From positions 1-47,650 of the IMG/VR virus record IMGVR_UViG_3300015371_000068: a DNA stretch of 47,650 nucleotides, one strand, 5' to 3'. The DNA comes from a virus. This document shows, one piece after another, positions 25,254 through 32,029 of this stretch. Positions within the stretch are counted from its first letter, which is position 1. Each line of letters opens with the position of its first letter. A model generated the notes under the pieces. It was not told the DNA's origin, did no database searches, and was given only the letters and a program-made list of their open reading frames with translations. A program made the position numbers and the translations under genes.

Positions 25254-26522
25254 TTACTCTTGCCGCTCATTTTTTTCTTCTTCGCCATTTGCGATCACCT
25301 CCCTTATCCCGTTTAAAATCTGATAAGCCACCTGTGGGACGATTGCATTACCTAGTCCTCTAAGTCGGTTGGTTCTCTCTTTAACCCCCTTTGCGACACG
25401 AGGAATATATTTCGGTTCTTGGAGCCAGTAAGCCCCCAAGTCCCATCTTTCATGTGATCGTCCTTGTGGCATTTCTGACAAAGAATTTGGAGATTCGACA
25501 ATTCGTTGTTCAAAAGATTCCGGTCGCGATGATGCCTCTGTAAACCATGCCGAGAGCCACACGCTTCGCATTTTTCCATCGTCCTTATTAGCCGATGCGC
25601 TCTCATGCGACCACTTTTCGGTTTCGCCATGTTCCGCGAGATAATCCAGTCTCCGTAGCATCTGCTTGAACAAAAACGACGATGCTTCCAAGTGGCGTCC
25701 AACTTCCCGTTTGACCATCTCGGTCGAATCATTTCCTTGCCACAAAATTCGCAACGCTTCATCTATACCTCCGTCCATGTTTCGGGGTATCCCATTAGCC
25801 ACTCTACCCAATCGGGGTTCAGGGAGCCACTCTCTGCCGTGGCTGCTGTCGCACAAAGGTACTGGCGATCCTCCATGTGTTTCTGGCTCTTGCTCCCCCT
25901 CGGCCCGCTCCCTTTGTAATCGCTCGCGCGTGGCGACGGCCACATCTCCGGCGTGTTCACCTGATCGGCTAGGCTGATGGCGTGGCCCTGCTCCTTCCGA
26001 TCCAAAGCGTTCGCTGCTCCACCCGTTGTCATGCTCGCGTCCGGCGTACGCCACAATCCAGACGCGCATTCGTCGGTGCGGCGCGTCCACGGCACAAGCT
26101 GGAATAGCAAACGCCCGAAACCCATAACCGATATTTGCCAAGTCAGATAGCACCTGGTCGAGTTCCACTCCGATGATTCCAGCAACATTTTCTCCAACAA
26201 TCCAAGTGGGGTGCGCTTCTCTGATAACTCGGAGCATTTCCGGCCAGAGCGCACGGTCATCTGCCGCGCCTCTTCGCTTCCCTGCGTGGCTGAAAGGTTG
26301 GCAAGGAAATCCCCCTGTAATGAGATCGACTCCCCTATACCATCCTCCATCAAGAGTTCTAATGTCGGGCCAGATATGGATGTTGCCGAAGTTCTTGTAG
26401 AGCACTCTTCGACAGTAGGAGTCAATTTCGCAGAATAGGGTGGTTTTGAATCCAGCCCATCGAGCGGCAAGAGCAAATCCTCCGATCCCGCTGAACAGGT
26501 CAAGGTGTGTGGGCCTGTCCAT
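25254..26522 (-). CDS. DNA C5-cytosine methyltransferase
   Basis: This gene encodes 422 residues from ATG 26522, which follows CGGAG. It transfers a methyl group from S-adenosylmethionine to cytosine in DNA, most likely to protect phage DNA from restriction. Motif I is DLFSGIGG (8-15), motif IV GGFPCQPFS with catalytic Cys74, motif VI ENV (111-113), motif VIII-like RMRVW (151-155) and motif X RLRGLGNAIVPQ (from 386). A stretch of about 130 residues between GRVANGIP and the second, similar RVAKGV segment is not methyltransferase-like. It coincides with an HNH gene in another frame, so the protein may be interrupted or enlarged. Confidence 0.85.
   Translation of the reverse strand: MDRPTHLDLFSGIGGFALAARWAGFKTTLFCEIDSYCRRVLYKNFGNIHIWPDIRTLDGGWYRGVDLITGGFPCQPFSHAGKRRGAADDRALWPEMLRVIREAHPTWIVGENVAGIIGVELDQVLSDLANIGYGFRAFAIPACAVDAPHRRMRVWIVAYAGREHDNGWSSERFGSEGAGPRHQPSRSGEHAGDVAVATRERLQRERAEGEQEPETHGGSPVPLCDSSHGREWLPEPRLGRVANGIPRNMDGGIDEALRILWQGNDSTEMVKREVGRHLEASSFLFKQMLRRLDYLAEHGETEKWSHESASANKDDGKMRSVWLSAWFTEASSRPESFEQRIVESPNSLSEMPQGRSHERWDLGAYWLQEPKYIPRVAKGVKERTNRLRGLGNAIVPQVAYQILNGIREVIANGEEEKNERQE
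25352..25762 (-). CDS. HNH endonuclease inside the methyltransferase gene
   Basis: This gene encodes 136 residues. An N-terminal zinc knuckle (CEFCGKEM, CSSRC) is followed by CEACGSRHGLQRHHRDRNL and NLQILCQKCHKDDH, a canonical Cys-flanked HNH nuclease core. It begins directly after a TAG that ends another open frame (25763-25765) and lies in the same frame as that protein. The methyltransferase reads through the whole interval in a different frame. It is likely a homing endonuclease that invaded the methyltransferase locus. Its last residues are encoded by bases that also encode methyltransferase motif X. Confidence 0.75.
   Translation of the reverse strand: MKRCEFCGKEMIRPRWSNGKLDATWKHRRFCSSRCYGDWIISRNMAKPKSGRMRAHRLIRTMEKCEACGSRHGLQRHHRDRNLLNNELSNLQILCQKCHKDDHMKDGTWGLTGSKNRNIFLVSQRGLKREPTDLED
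25763..26350 (-). CDS. Overlapping-frame protein with WLMGYPETWTEV ending
   Basis: The frame is open from 26503 to 25763. ATG 26350 would give 195 residues and ATG 26260 fewer. The words LLEKMLLESSEWNSTRCYLT, LLFQLVPWTRRTDE, GLWRTPDAS, MWPSPRASD and SLNPDWVEWLMGYPETWTEV match a family I know from phage genomes that lies near cytosine methyltransferases and ends in EWLMGFPxGWTxL. Here it is encoded by the same bases as methyltransferase motif VIII through the RVANGIP segment, in another frame. It may be real overprinting, or a conserved-looking shadow of the methyltransferase. The function is unknown. Confidence 0.4.
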   Translation of the reverse strand: MEDGIGESISLQGDFLANLSATQGSEEARQMTVRSGRKCSELSEKRTPLGLLEKMLLESSEWNSTRCYLTWQISVMGFGRLLFQLVPWTRRTDECASGLWRTPDASMTTGGAANALDRKEQGHAISLADQVNTPEMWPSPRASDYKGSGPRGSKSQKHMEDRQYLCATAATAESGSLNPDWVEWLMGYPETWTEV

Positions 26523-26856
26523 TAAACTCCGAAGCCACAAAGACAATGCAGTTCCGGCCCGATGGCCCAGGGCGACGGCGATCAGTTTCTACCGCGAAAC
26601 CTTTACGGATCAATGGCCGCATCCTTGGCGAAACGGTCTGCCACTCCATGCCGGTTTGCGCAACCAGATCGTGCGAAGTAGCCCCATCAGCCCCGAACTC
26701 TTTCAGCGCCTCCAATACTACCGCTTCGGCATCTGTTGTTCGTATAGACTCAGCCGCTTCCTCGGAAGTCTCTGGATCGCTGTTCCGCGAATAGGCGTCA
26801 GTGCGATCCACCATCCCATTAAAAAGGTCGAACTGCTCGGCTTCGTAGATTCTCAT
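26500..26856 (-). CDS. Winged-helix-like DNA-binding protein
   Basis: This gene encodes 118 residues. Residues 27-100 read SDPETSEEAAES, then VLEALKEFGADGATSHDLVA, QTGMEWQTVSPRMRPLIRKG and RRRPGPSGR. This is the layout of a small winged helix-turn-helix used by phages for regulation or replication control. It overlaps the methyltransferase start by 23 bases, which suggests co-translation. The DNA target is unknown. Confidence 0.6.
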   Translation of the reverse strand: MRIYEAEQFDLFNGMVDRTDAYSRNSDPETSEEAAESIRTTDAEAVVLEALKEFGADGATSHDLVAQTGMEWQTVSPRMRPLIRKGFAVETDRRRPGPSGRNCIVFVASEFNGQAHTP

Positions 26857-27094
26857 AAAATTCGTCGCGAAAATGCTGAGTTTTCCATGCTATCACAGGA
26901 TTGATGTCGCAGTTCTGGTGGCTCTTCCACCACGAAAGAAAGCCAGCAGGAATCTCGGCGGCGGCGGGATCATCGGGGTCAACGAGGCTCGGCTTTAGTT
27001 GGGCGAACCCTCGGCTGCGCTGTAGCATGTAAAGGCGCTCTAGGGTGTCCAGAACTTCGCCCAGATCGACCGCTATGGGAGTTGGCTTGCTCAT
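26819..27094 (-). CDS. Small early protein, unknown
   Basis: This gene encodes 91 residues, with AAAGG upstream of the ATG. It is helical and acidic with Trp-rich WWKSHQN and IAWKTQHFRDEFY segments. Its start lies inside the previous gene (116-base overlap) and its end overlaps the winged-helix gene by 38 bases, so one boundary may be wrong. No family is recognised. Confidence 0.5.
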   Translation of the reverse strand: MSKPTPIAVDLGEVLDTLERLYMLQRSRGFAQLKPSLVDPDDPAAAEIPAGFLSWWKSHQNCDINPVIAWKTQHFRDEFYENLRSRAVRPF

Positions 27095-27290
27095 GGGATT
27101 GGCCTTTGAGTTTACGGCGGTATTCGTCGCGCAGATATTGTGGCACGTTCCCCCACGTATGCCACTTCATAATGTCGTCGCGCCGTGACGGATATTTGCG
27201 GACAGCCCATACTTTAAAAAGGTCAGGCAAATCAGCATCGTATTTGGGCCGATAAACGGTTTCCTCCCATCCGCAACGACTACACTTCAT
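26979..27290 (-). CDS. CxxC zinc-finger-type small protein
   Basis: This gene encodes 103 residues from an ATG in an ATGA overlap with the upstream stop. It begins MKCSRCGWEETVYRP (CxxC); only one pair is evident, so zinc binding would need a partner or dimer. The C-terminal 35 residues are basic and Arg/Pro/His-rich and coincide with the start of the next gene in another frame. The function is unknown; nucleic-acid binding is plausible. Confidence 0.5.
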   Translation of the reverse strand: MKCSRCGWEETVYRPKYDADLPDLFKVWAVRKYPSRRDDIMKWHTWGNVPQYLRDEYRRKLKGQSHEQANSHSGRSGRSSGHPRAPLHATAQPRVRPTKAEPR

Positions 27291-27535
27291 GTTTTCTTTT
27301 TTCTTTTGCCCATTGTGCGGCATAGCGCAATGGCATTGGTGGAATCGCTGATCTGTTTTATCAGCACTTCGATCACGTCCTGCCCTTGCTTCCCGCCACC
27401 AGCCTGCCCCCACGCCATCATCGCAATGTCGCGAGATTGCTCCATCATGAACGCCACCGCCGAGGGGAAGCGCGAGGACAGCTCGGCAGTCATGCGCTGC
27501 TTCAAATGGTAGAGAAGGACTTCGGCCTCACTCAT
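27287..27535 (-). CDS. Small helical early protein
   Basis: This gene encodes 82 residues, with ATG overlapping the previous gene by 8 bases and ATGA at its end. It is helical with Met-rich stretches (FMMEQSRDIAMMAWGQAGGG) and ends in KRKKKT. No family is recognised. The strong coupling supports expression. Confidence 0.55.
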   Translation of the reverse strand: MSEAEVLLYHLKQRMTAELSSRFPSAVAFMMEQSRDIAMMAWGQAGGGKQGQDVIEVLIKQISDSTNAIALCRTMGKRKKKT

Positions 27536-27920
27536 AGCCTTGGAACACCAGCTTGTGAAATTCCTGAAAGCTGCGCACGACTGCGACCTGCCAGCCGTTC
27601 ATCGCCATCTGGCGCATGCACTCGTGCTGCTCGGGTCTGACTCGGCCCGCGTCAGTCTTAACTTCAATTCCCCACGGAACACCATCTTTACAAAAGGTAA
27701 GGTCAGGCCAGCCCACAGTGGCGTGGCTCTTTTTGTCGGTGCGATGCCATAAAACGGCGATCCCCTGGTAATTCAGGTATTGCACCATTTCGCTCTGTAA
27801 ATTCCGTTCCGCGCGGGCAGCGCATTTGTCGGCTGCTTCGGCTGCGGTCAGGCCAGCTTTGCCGAGTTTGGCGCGATCCTCTGGCGCAACGCAGCGCAAA
27901 ACGTGTTCAGGTAGGATCAT
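27528..27920 (-). CDS. VRR-NUC nuclease
   Basis: This gene encodes 130 residues from ATG 27920. The core is GWPDLTF (70-76), GIEVKTDAGRV (84-94) and QHECMRQM (98-105), with a preceding Glu in NLQSEMVQYL. This is the PD-(D/E)xK arrangement of VRR-NUC nucleases, which include Holliday-junction resolvase-like phage enzymes acting in replication and recombination. A GTG at 27971 would extend it by 17 residues, but that segment lies within a strong hairpin. The U-tract of that hairpin ends right at the ATG. Confidence 0.8.
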   Translation of the reverse strand: MILPEHVLRCVAPEDRAKLGKAGLTAAEAADKCAARAERNLQSEMVQYLNYQGIAVLWHRTDKKSHATVGWPDLTFCKDGVPWGIEVKTDAGRVRPEQHECMRQMAMNGWQVAVVRSFQEFHKLVFQGYE

Positions 27921-27996
27921 GCGAAAAAAAGATGCCTGCCGCCCGTGGGGAAAGTGGATCGCAAACCCCACACCATGCGTTGAGTGACGGCAGGCA
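27921..27996 (-). terminator. Large branched hairpin with U-tract (terminator or attenuator)
   Basis: On the minus strand TGCCTGCCG pairs with CGGCAGGCA (27988-27996 with 27933-27941). An inner pair GTGGGG/CCCCAC lies at 27967-27972 and 27945-27950. The T-rich run on the minus strand at about 27924-27932 follows immediately. This is a rho-independent terminator shape. It sits between the membrane-protein gene and the start of the VRR-NUC gene, so it may attenuate the downstream part of the operon. Confidence 0.7.
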
Positions 27997-28006
27997 ATTT
28001 CAAATT

Positions 28007-28501
28007 TTAGCGTCCGCTTTCCCGACCTTTCTCGGGATAATTACCGTTCTTATCTACGCCTTCTCCCTTGTAATCCCATGGAAAAGGCGTTGGCATTCCA
28101 CTCTGGTCAAAGGTCTGCTTGAAATTGAACCACCAGACCGACCAATAGGTGTTCCAGTACGGGGTCATCTTGGAATATATCCCGGCGAAGGAACCCGCCA
28201 GATCATCCTCAAAGGCTTTCGCTGGGGTAACGGGAAGTGCCAATGCTATTAGCATCGCTACCACTCCCTTCGTTACCTTTCCCGCTACCGGATCGGCCTC
28301 GCTTTCCTTCCACATCCGGTAGGTGCGAATCACCGCCCACCTAATCAGATAGTAGAGCGGGATCAGCACCAACAGCGGTGACAGGACAATCGCCAAGCTG
28401 TGATTGAATATCACGATCAGGCCGATTGCGCCCACCGCCATAACAACGATGAATACCGCTGTCCAATCTAACATTTCCTTATTACTTGCTTTCTTGTTCA
28501 T
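28007..28501 (-). CDS. Three-helix membrane protein of early operon
   Basis: This gene encodes 164 residues. Hydrophobic helices lie at about 13-32, 36-54 and 79-96 (VVAMLIALALPVTPAKAFE, which resembles an internal signal-anchor). The C-terminal region is Trp/Tyr-rich (YWNTYWSVWWF) and would be outside the membrane. It overlaps the upstream gene by 20 bases. An early-expressed inner-membrane protein could serve superinfection exclusion, but there is no family match. Confidence 0.6.
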   Translation of the reverse strand: MNKKASNKEMLDWTAVFIVVMAVGAIGLIVIFNHSLAIVLSPLLVLIPLYYLIRWAVIRTYRMWKESEADPVAGKVTKGVVAMLIALALPVTPAKAFEDDLAGSFAGIYSKMTPYWNTYWSVWWFNFKQTFDQSGMPTPFPWDYKGEGVDKNGNYPEKGRESGR

Positions 28502-28946
28502 TGTTCCTTTCGTTTGTTGTTGTCGCTTCTGCTAAGGCTTTCAACTGGTGATAGCGTTCAACAGAAATCTCCTTCCGCGCCTTAGCCCGTTCTAGGTAGG
28601 TCGGCCATGCCGTCACGTCCTCGGCGTCACCGACAAATACCTTGATCGCTTTAATGCGATGCCTGCCGGTGGTTTCGTAAATCGGGTAACAAGGAATATC
28701 CTGGGATTGCAGATGCGCGATAGCACGAGAGAGCCTGCGCCGCACATAGGTTTCATTGGTCGGGCTGGGTCTGTTAGTTCCGTACTGCACTCTCGCTATA
28801 TCACGCGGAGTAAAAAGCCTGCGCGGGAATTTTTTAACTAAGTCGATCACAATTTTATCCTGATATGTGCCAACCCTTGAACTAACTAGCCTGCCATTAG
28901 GTTCGATTACTAGCTCTGCTTCCTGTTTAACTAGCGCCTTCTCCAT
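28482..28946 (-). CDS. Putative helix-turn-helix early protein
   Basis: This gene encodes 154 residues. The central part (KFPRRLFTPRDIARVQYGT and TYVRRRLSRAIAHLQSQDI) has the spacing of a winged-helix domain, and the C-terminus is a charged helix. It is probably a DNA-binding regulator or replication accessory. Overlap with the membrane-protein gene implies coupling. Confidence 0.5.
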   Translation of the reverse strand: MEKALVKQEAELVIEPNGRLVSSRVGTYQDKIVIDLVKKFPRRLFTPRDIARVQYGTNRPSPTNETYVRRRLSRAIAHLQSQDIPCYPIYETTGRHRIKAIKVFVGDAEDVTAWPTYLERAKARKEISVERYHQLKALAEATTTNERNNEQESK

Positions 28947-28964
28947 TGTTTACCTTTCTACTGT

Positions 28965-29531
28965 TTATGCTGCCTCTTTGAGCCGCGCCCGAACGGAGTT
29001 GAGACGCTGCATGGCTTCATGGGAGCCGCCGTTTTTATCGGGATGCAATTCGACCGACAGAATCTTGTAGCCAATGTCGATTAAACGCATCGCCAGTTTC
29101 CGCTCTAACTCCCGTTCCTTTTCTTCTGAAAGTGATCGCTCTAGCAAAACCCTAGTGTGGCCTTTTGCCCGACGGACAAAATCGTCAACGGGGTCTTTCC
29201 AACTCCGTTGATGATGCGGACGATGATCGCCCCACATTTCGGATAGTGTTCGCCCTGCACTGCCGGCAGAGGCGTTAGAAGCTGCTCGCATCCATTGCCT
29301 TGCGCTTGCAGAACTCAGATGGAAGTTGCGCGTCAGCCATGGCCCCCACTCTAATGCGCTTAGTTGCGACTTAGCCTCAAGCAGTTCTTCGCCAATCTTG
29401 ATTTGATAAGGCACGGTCGCTTCATCAGCGGCCTTTTTCATTTCCGCAATGTCTCCTTTTATCAATGGCACCAGAACCTTGAGCGGTCGGGCGAGCGCCT
29501 TACTGTTTCTTTTTTGTAACTGTTTGTTCAT
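28965..29531 (-). CDS. DUF3102-like protein with C-terminal J domain
   Basis: This gene encodes 188 residues. Residues 40-85 (IGEELLEAKSQL, WLTRNFHLSSASARQWMRAA) follow the DUF3102 phage-protein pattern. The C-terminal about 40 residues contain YKILSVELHPDKNGGSHEAM with the HPD tripeptide at 163-165, the diagnostic motif by which J proteins stimulate Hsp70/DnaK. Only helices II and III of the J domain are evident. The phage may recruit host DnaK to a replication or transcription complex. It overlaps the upstream gene by 32 bases. Confidence 0.7.
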   Translation of the reverse strand: MNKQLQKRNSKALARPLKVLVPLIKGDIAEMKKAADEATVPYQIKIGEELLEAKSQLSALEWGPWLTRNFHLSSASARQWMRAASNASAGSAGRTLSEMWGDHRPHHQRSWKDPVDDFVRRAKGHTRVLLERSLSEEKERELERKLAMRLIDIGYKILSVELHPDKNGGSHEAMQRLNSVRARLKEAA

Positions 29532-29790
29532 TCGTTTCCTTGTTGTTAATCGTTTTCTCGATGAAATCTTTCTCCGCTCGCGCCAGTTCCTTTTCCAGTC
29601 CGAGCACGGCAGGGAATTTTTCCTTAATCATTTCGTTTATCATCTGGTCGGCCCGTTCGTCTGCCGTCTTGTCCCGCGCCACTGTGCCGGTTTCAGCCCC
29701 ATTGGTTCGCTCGGGATAAAGCTGCCGCAACAGATTCAACCGGCGCACGGTTCGAGGCTCGACATAGATTGTGGAGCTACGGAGTGACAT
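29500..29790 (-). CDS. Small early protein with charged helix
   Basis: This gene encodes 96 residues. The N-terminal SLRSSTIYVEPRTVRRLNLL resembles the strand and first helix of a ribbon-helix-helix DNA-binding protein, and the rest is a Lys/Glu-rich helix. It may be a regulator; no family was confirmed. Confidence 0.5.
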   Translation of the reverse strand: MSLRSSTIYVEPRTVRRLNLLRQLYPERTNGAETGTVARDKTADERADQMINEMIKEKFPAVLGLEKELARAEKDFIEKTINNKETNEQTVTKKKQ

Positions 29791-29792
29791 AT

Positions 29793-30926
29793 CTAGGTGA
29801 GGGGGATTTCATCTTTAACTACTTCTTCCTGCTGCCGCTTGTACTCTTCCTGAAACTCTTTGCCGGTCATTGGTTTCTTGGCCTTAGGGAAACTCTTCGT
29901 GCTGCGTTTCCATGCCAGTAGCCCGTCCATCATGGCGCGTTCCTTAGGGCTAACCGCGAGAGTCAGTTCGCTCTTCATCCGTTTCTCCATCCATTTGTAG
30001 GCCCACTCAAGTTGCTGTTTGTTTAGTTCTCCGAGCGGCATTCCTTCCCACGAACGCAGCCGATCATCGGCATCCTCGCCGAAGTAGATACCCACTTCCT
30101 GCCAGTCTGCGGCCTCGCTCGGAGCCTTCATCGCGGCCTTAGCCTTCTGGAAAGCGTCAGGCGGAGGGCGATAATCAATGCCACCACCGCTTGTTTCCAC
30201 GGCCTCCGGCTCACGCTCCTCGTGATATTCAGCCTCTCCTTGCGCTGCCTTTAAATTCTCGGCCAGTTCCTCAACGTCTTGTGTGAAGATGTCACTCGCT
30301 GCCGTCGCGGTCAGTACAGCGTCAACGTGGGCGCGTTTTTTCGCCATCTTTAAAACCGTGTTATAAGCGTCAGCGATATTCGGGTTCTCGATTGGCTCGC
30401 CCTGTTTGAAAATCTGCCAGATGCCGTCCTCTTTGGCGACGATGTGGCCTTTCCCACCAATCAGTTCCAGCGCCTTTTTGGGATCAGTTTTCCGCGTATT
30501 CCAGTACTCGTGCGGCACTGGCTCCCCCGTCGCTTCCTTCGGCCCTGCGCGGTAGCGATACTTGCTCTCCATCGTGGAACAGGAGCCGACTCCTTGCCCC
30601 ACGCTCCGGCCTGCTGCTGTCCGCAGGGTACAAGTCACCCGATACTCACGGTGGCCGTGCGGCATTTCCCGCTCGATCACTTCGTACTCGGGAGCGAGCC
30701 GGAAGGTGAAGCAGATTTTCTCCGCTCCTGGTTTGTAAAGGGACGGCTTCGGCGTGCCTGGAATCGTGCCGTAGTGCTCGTCTTTTTTCATGACGTTGTG
30801 CATGATCTGCTGGATCAGCCCGACCTGTTCGAGAACGTCCTCGATCCGCAGAGGGCGCTCCAACTCGGCGCTTGCTTTCTGAATTTCCATGCTCATATTC
30901 GGTTTGGTATCACTGGTTGTTTCCAC
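29793..30926 (-). CDS. Putative phage recombination/annealing-type protein
   Basis: This gene encodes 377 residues from GTG 30926 with AAGG upstream (an ATG at 30896 is possible). Conserved-looking blocks are QIMHNVMKKDEHYGTIPGT, LYKPGAEKICFTFRL, REYRVTCTLR, GVGSCSTMESKYRYR and KMAKKRAHVDAVLTATAAS. This family is frequent in phages and prophages beside nucleases and single-strand-binding genes, and I infer a single-strand-annealing or DNA-binding role. The C-terminal third is charged and probably separate. The VRR-NUC gene downstream fits a recombination module. Confidence 0.55.
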   Translation of the reverse strand: METTSDTKPNMSMEIQKASAELERPLRIEDVLEQVGLIQQIMHNVMKKDEHYGTIPGTPKPSLYKPGAEKICFTFRLAPEYEVIEREMPHGHREYRVTCTLRTAAGRSVGQGVGSCSTMESKYRYRAGPKEATGEPVPHEYWNTRKTDPKKALELIGGKGHIVAKEDGIWQIFKQGEPIENPNIADAYNTVLKMAKKRAHVDAVLTATAASDIFTQDVEELAENLKAAQGEAEYHEEREPEAVETSGGGIDYRPPPDAFQKAKAAMKAPSEAADWQEVGIYFGEDADDRLRSWEGMPLGELNKQQLEWAYKWMEKRMKSELTLAVSPKERAMMDGLLAWKRSTKSFPKAKKPMTGKEFQEEYKRQQEEVVKDEIPLT

Positions 30927-30954
30927 TGCTTACCTTCTAACTGTTGATTGTTCA

Positions 30955-31131
30955 TTACGGGGAGCGGTCCTGTTTGGCCGCTCCCCCTCCTTTTACGGCC
31001 CCCTCTAGTAAAGCCTCGATCCAGTAGCGCATTACGAAGTGATTGCGGCGGCAAAACGCCCGCACCTTTTGGTGAACCCGCTGGCTGACTTGGAAGGTCG
31101 TCAAATCCTTGTTTTGGTTCCTTCTATTCAC
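30955..31131 (-). CDS. Small basic DNA-binding-like protein, GTG start
   Basis: The gene encodes 58 residues from GTG 31131, preceded by GGAAG. The frame is open upstream to a TTG at 31170, but the sequence there looks like promoter DNA. The segment LTTFQVSQRVHQKVRAFCRR is consistent with a ribbon-helix-helix fold. It is a probable small regulator. Confidence 0.45.
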   Translation of the reverse strand: MNRRNQNKDLTTFQVSQRVHQKVRAFCRRNHFVMRYWIEALLEGAVKGGGAAKQDRSP

Positions 31132-31141
31132 GACTTCCAGA

Positions 31142-31170
31142 CATATTGATGGGGAAAAAATAGAAGTCAA
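31142..31170 (-). promoter_or_regulatory. Candidate internal promoter of early operon
   Basis: On the minus strand TTGACT (31165-31170) and AATATG (31142-31147) are separated by 17 bases, in the gap before the small GTG gene. The -10 box is a poor match. It would allow the recombination genes to be expressed separately. Confidence 0.3.
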
Positions 31171-31188
31171 TATTGTTCTGATGTTTTT

Positions 31189-31617
31189 TTAGGGTGAGAC
31201 TTCGTAAACTTCGACCAACGCTTTGCCCTCGGTCATGGAGTACCCGCAAACGATGGCAGTATAATGGCCTGCTGGAAGAGTCAGCACCATCGCGCTCTCA
31301 AATTCATTGGAGGGGGCGAGAACCCCAAGCTTGCTGGCGTTAAAATCGGTTTGCCAATCGTCGTTCAGGGCGATCAGATCGTCGTTCCCGTTGTAAACCG
31401 CCAGAATTGGATCAGGCAGGGTGTCGGTGACGCCAAAGGGAATGAGGCTCGGGCCTAGCGCCCGAACCACCACCGTCGTCGGAGTCTTTAAGATGAAGCC
31501 TGCGATCAGGACATCATCAAAAATTCCGACGCGGCCCCTGGTTGAAATGTTTTCCACTTGGCTGAATGCGGTCGCCGCCATGAGCAGCGCCGCGATTGTT
31601 GTGATTGTTCTTCTCAT
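31189..31617 (-). CDS. Secreted beta-sandwich protein of Verrucomicrobiota type
   Basis: This gene encodes 142 residues from ATG 31617 (ATGA overlap, GGAAGG upstream). Residues 1-20 form a signal peptide ending TAFSQ. The mature protein has VVVRALGPSLIPFGV, LPDPILAVYNGNDDLIALND and ALVEVYEVSP, the repeating statement of a small secreted domain that is very common in Verrucomicrobiota exported proteins. It was probably acquired from a host. Its role in the phage early operon is unknown; surface exclusion or envelope modification are options. Confidence 0.75.
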   Translation of the reverse strand: MRRTITTIAALLMAATAFSQVENISTRGRVGIFDDVLIAGFILKTPTTVVVRALGPSLIPFGVTDTLPDPILAVYNGNDDLIALNDDWQTDFNASKLGVLAPSNEFESAMVLTLPAGHYTAIVCGYSMTEGKALVEVYEVSP

Positions 31618-31805
31618 TGTTTTTGTTCCTTCCGGTATGGTGTGTAATCCCAAGGGATGTACGCCGGAAGCGAGGGTTTCCCCTGTCGCTCCGGCGGACT
31701 CGCCTTGCGTTGTTGTCGGTCACGCTCGGTGTGGCGACCGACCTTGTAGCCGGTCATCCACGCCAGAATGGTGAGCGCGGCGCTAAAGAAAAAGTAAGCG
31801 TTCAT
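31614..31805 (-). CDS. Small single-TM early protein
   Basis: This gene encodes 63 residues, coupled by ATGA overlaps on both sides. One membrane helix (residues 3-20) is followed by a basic, Pro-rich cytoplasmic tail. It may anchor or partner the secreted protein encoded immediately downstream. Confidence 0.6.
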   Translation of the reverse strand: MNAYFFFSAALTILAWMTGYKVGRHTERDRQQRKASPPERQGKPSLPAYIPWDYTPYRKEQKQ

Positions 31806-32029
31806 TGCTTCCTTTTTTGCTCGGCAGCATCATGCGCTTGGCGGATGCGCTCCGCATCCTTGCAGGCCCGCGAAGCCTTGTATTCCTCGTAGGTTTCAGG
31901 CTCCTCCGGTTGATCGGGTGGCCCACCACCATGCGCCTCGCGCGGGCGACCTGTGCTTGGATTGTTGTAGTTTTTCATAGCTTTCTCAAACCTTCCGTTG
32001 ATGTCTTTAAGGATTTCGATGAAGTCCAC
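31802..32029 (-). CDS. Small charged early protein
   Basis: This gene encodes 75 residues with an ATGA overlap downstream. It has a helical N-terminus, a Pro/Gly-rich middle and a charged C-terminal helix. No family or membrane segment is seen. Confidence 0.55.
   Translation of the reverse strand: MDFIEILKDINGRFEKAMKNYNNPSTGRPREAHGGGPPDQPEEPETYEEYKASRACKDAERIRQAHDAAEQKRKQ

Noticed and set aside
26173-26904. Plus-strand frames over the methyltransferase and winged-helix genes
   Set aside because: No motif or ribosome-binding site, and the region is coding on the minus strand.
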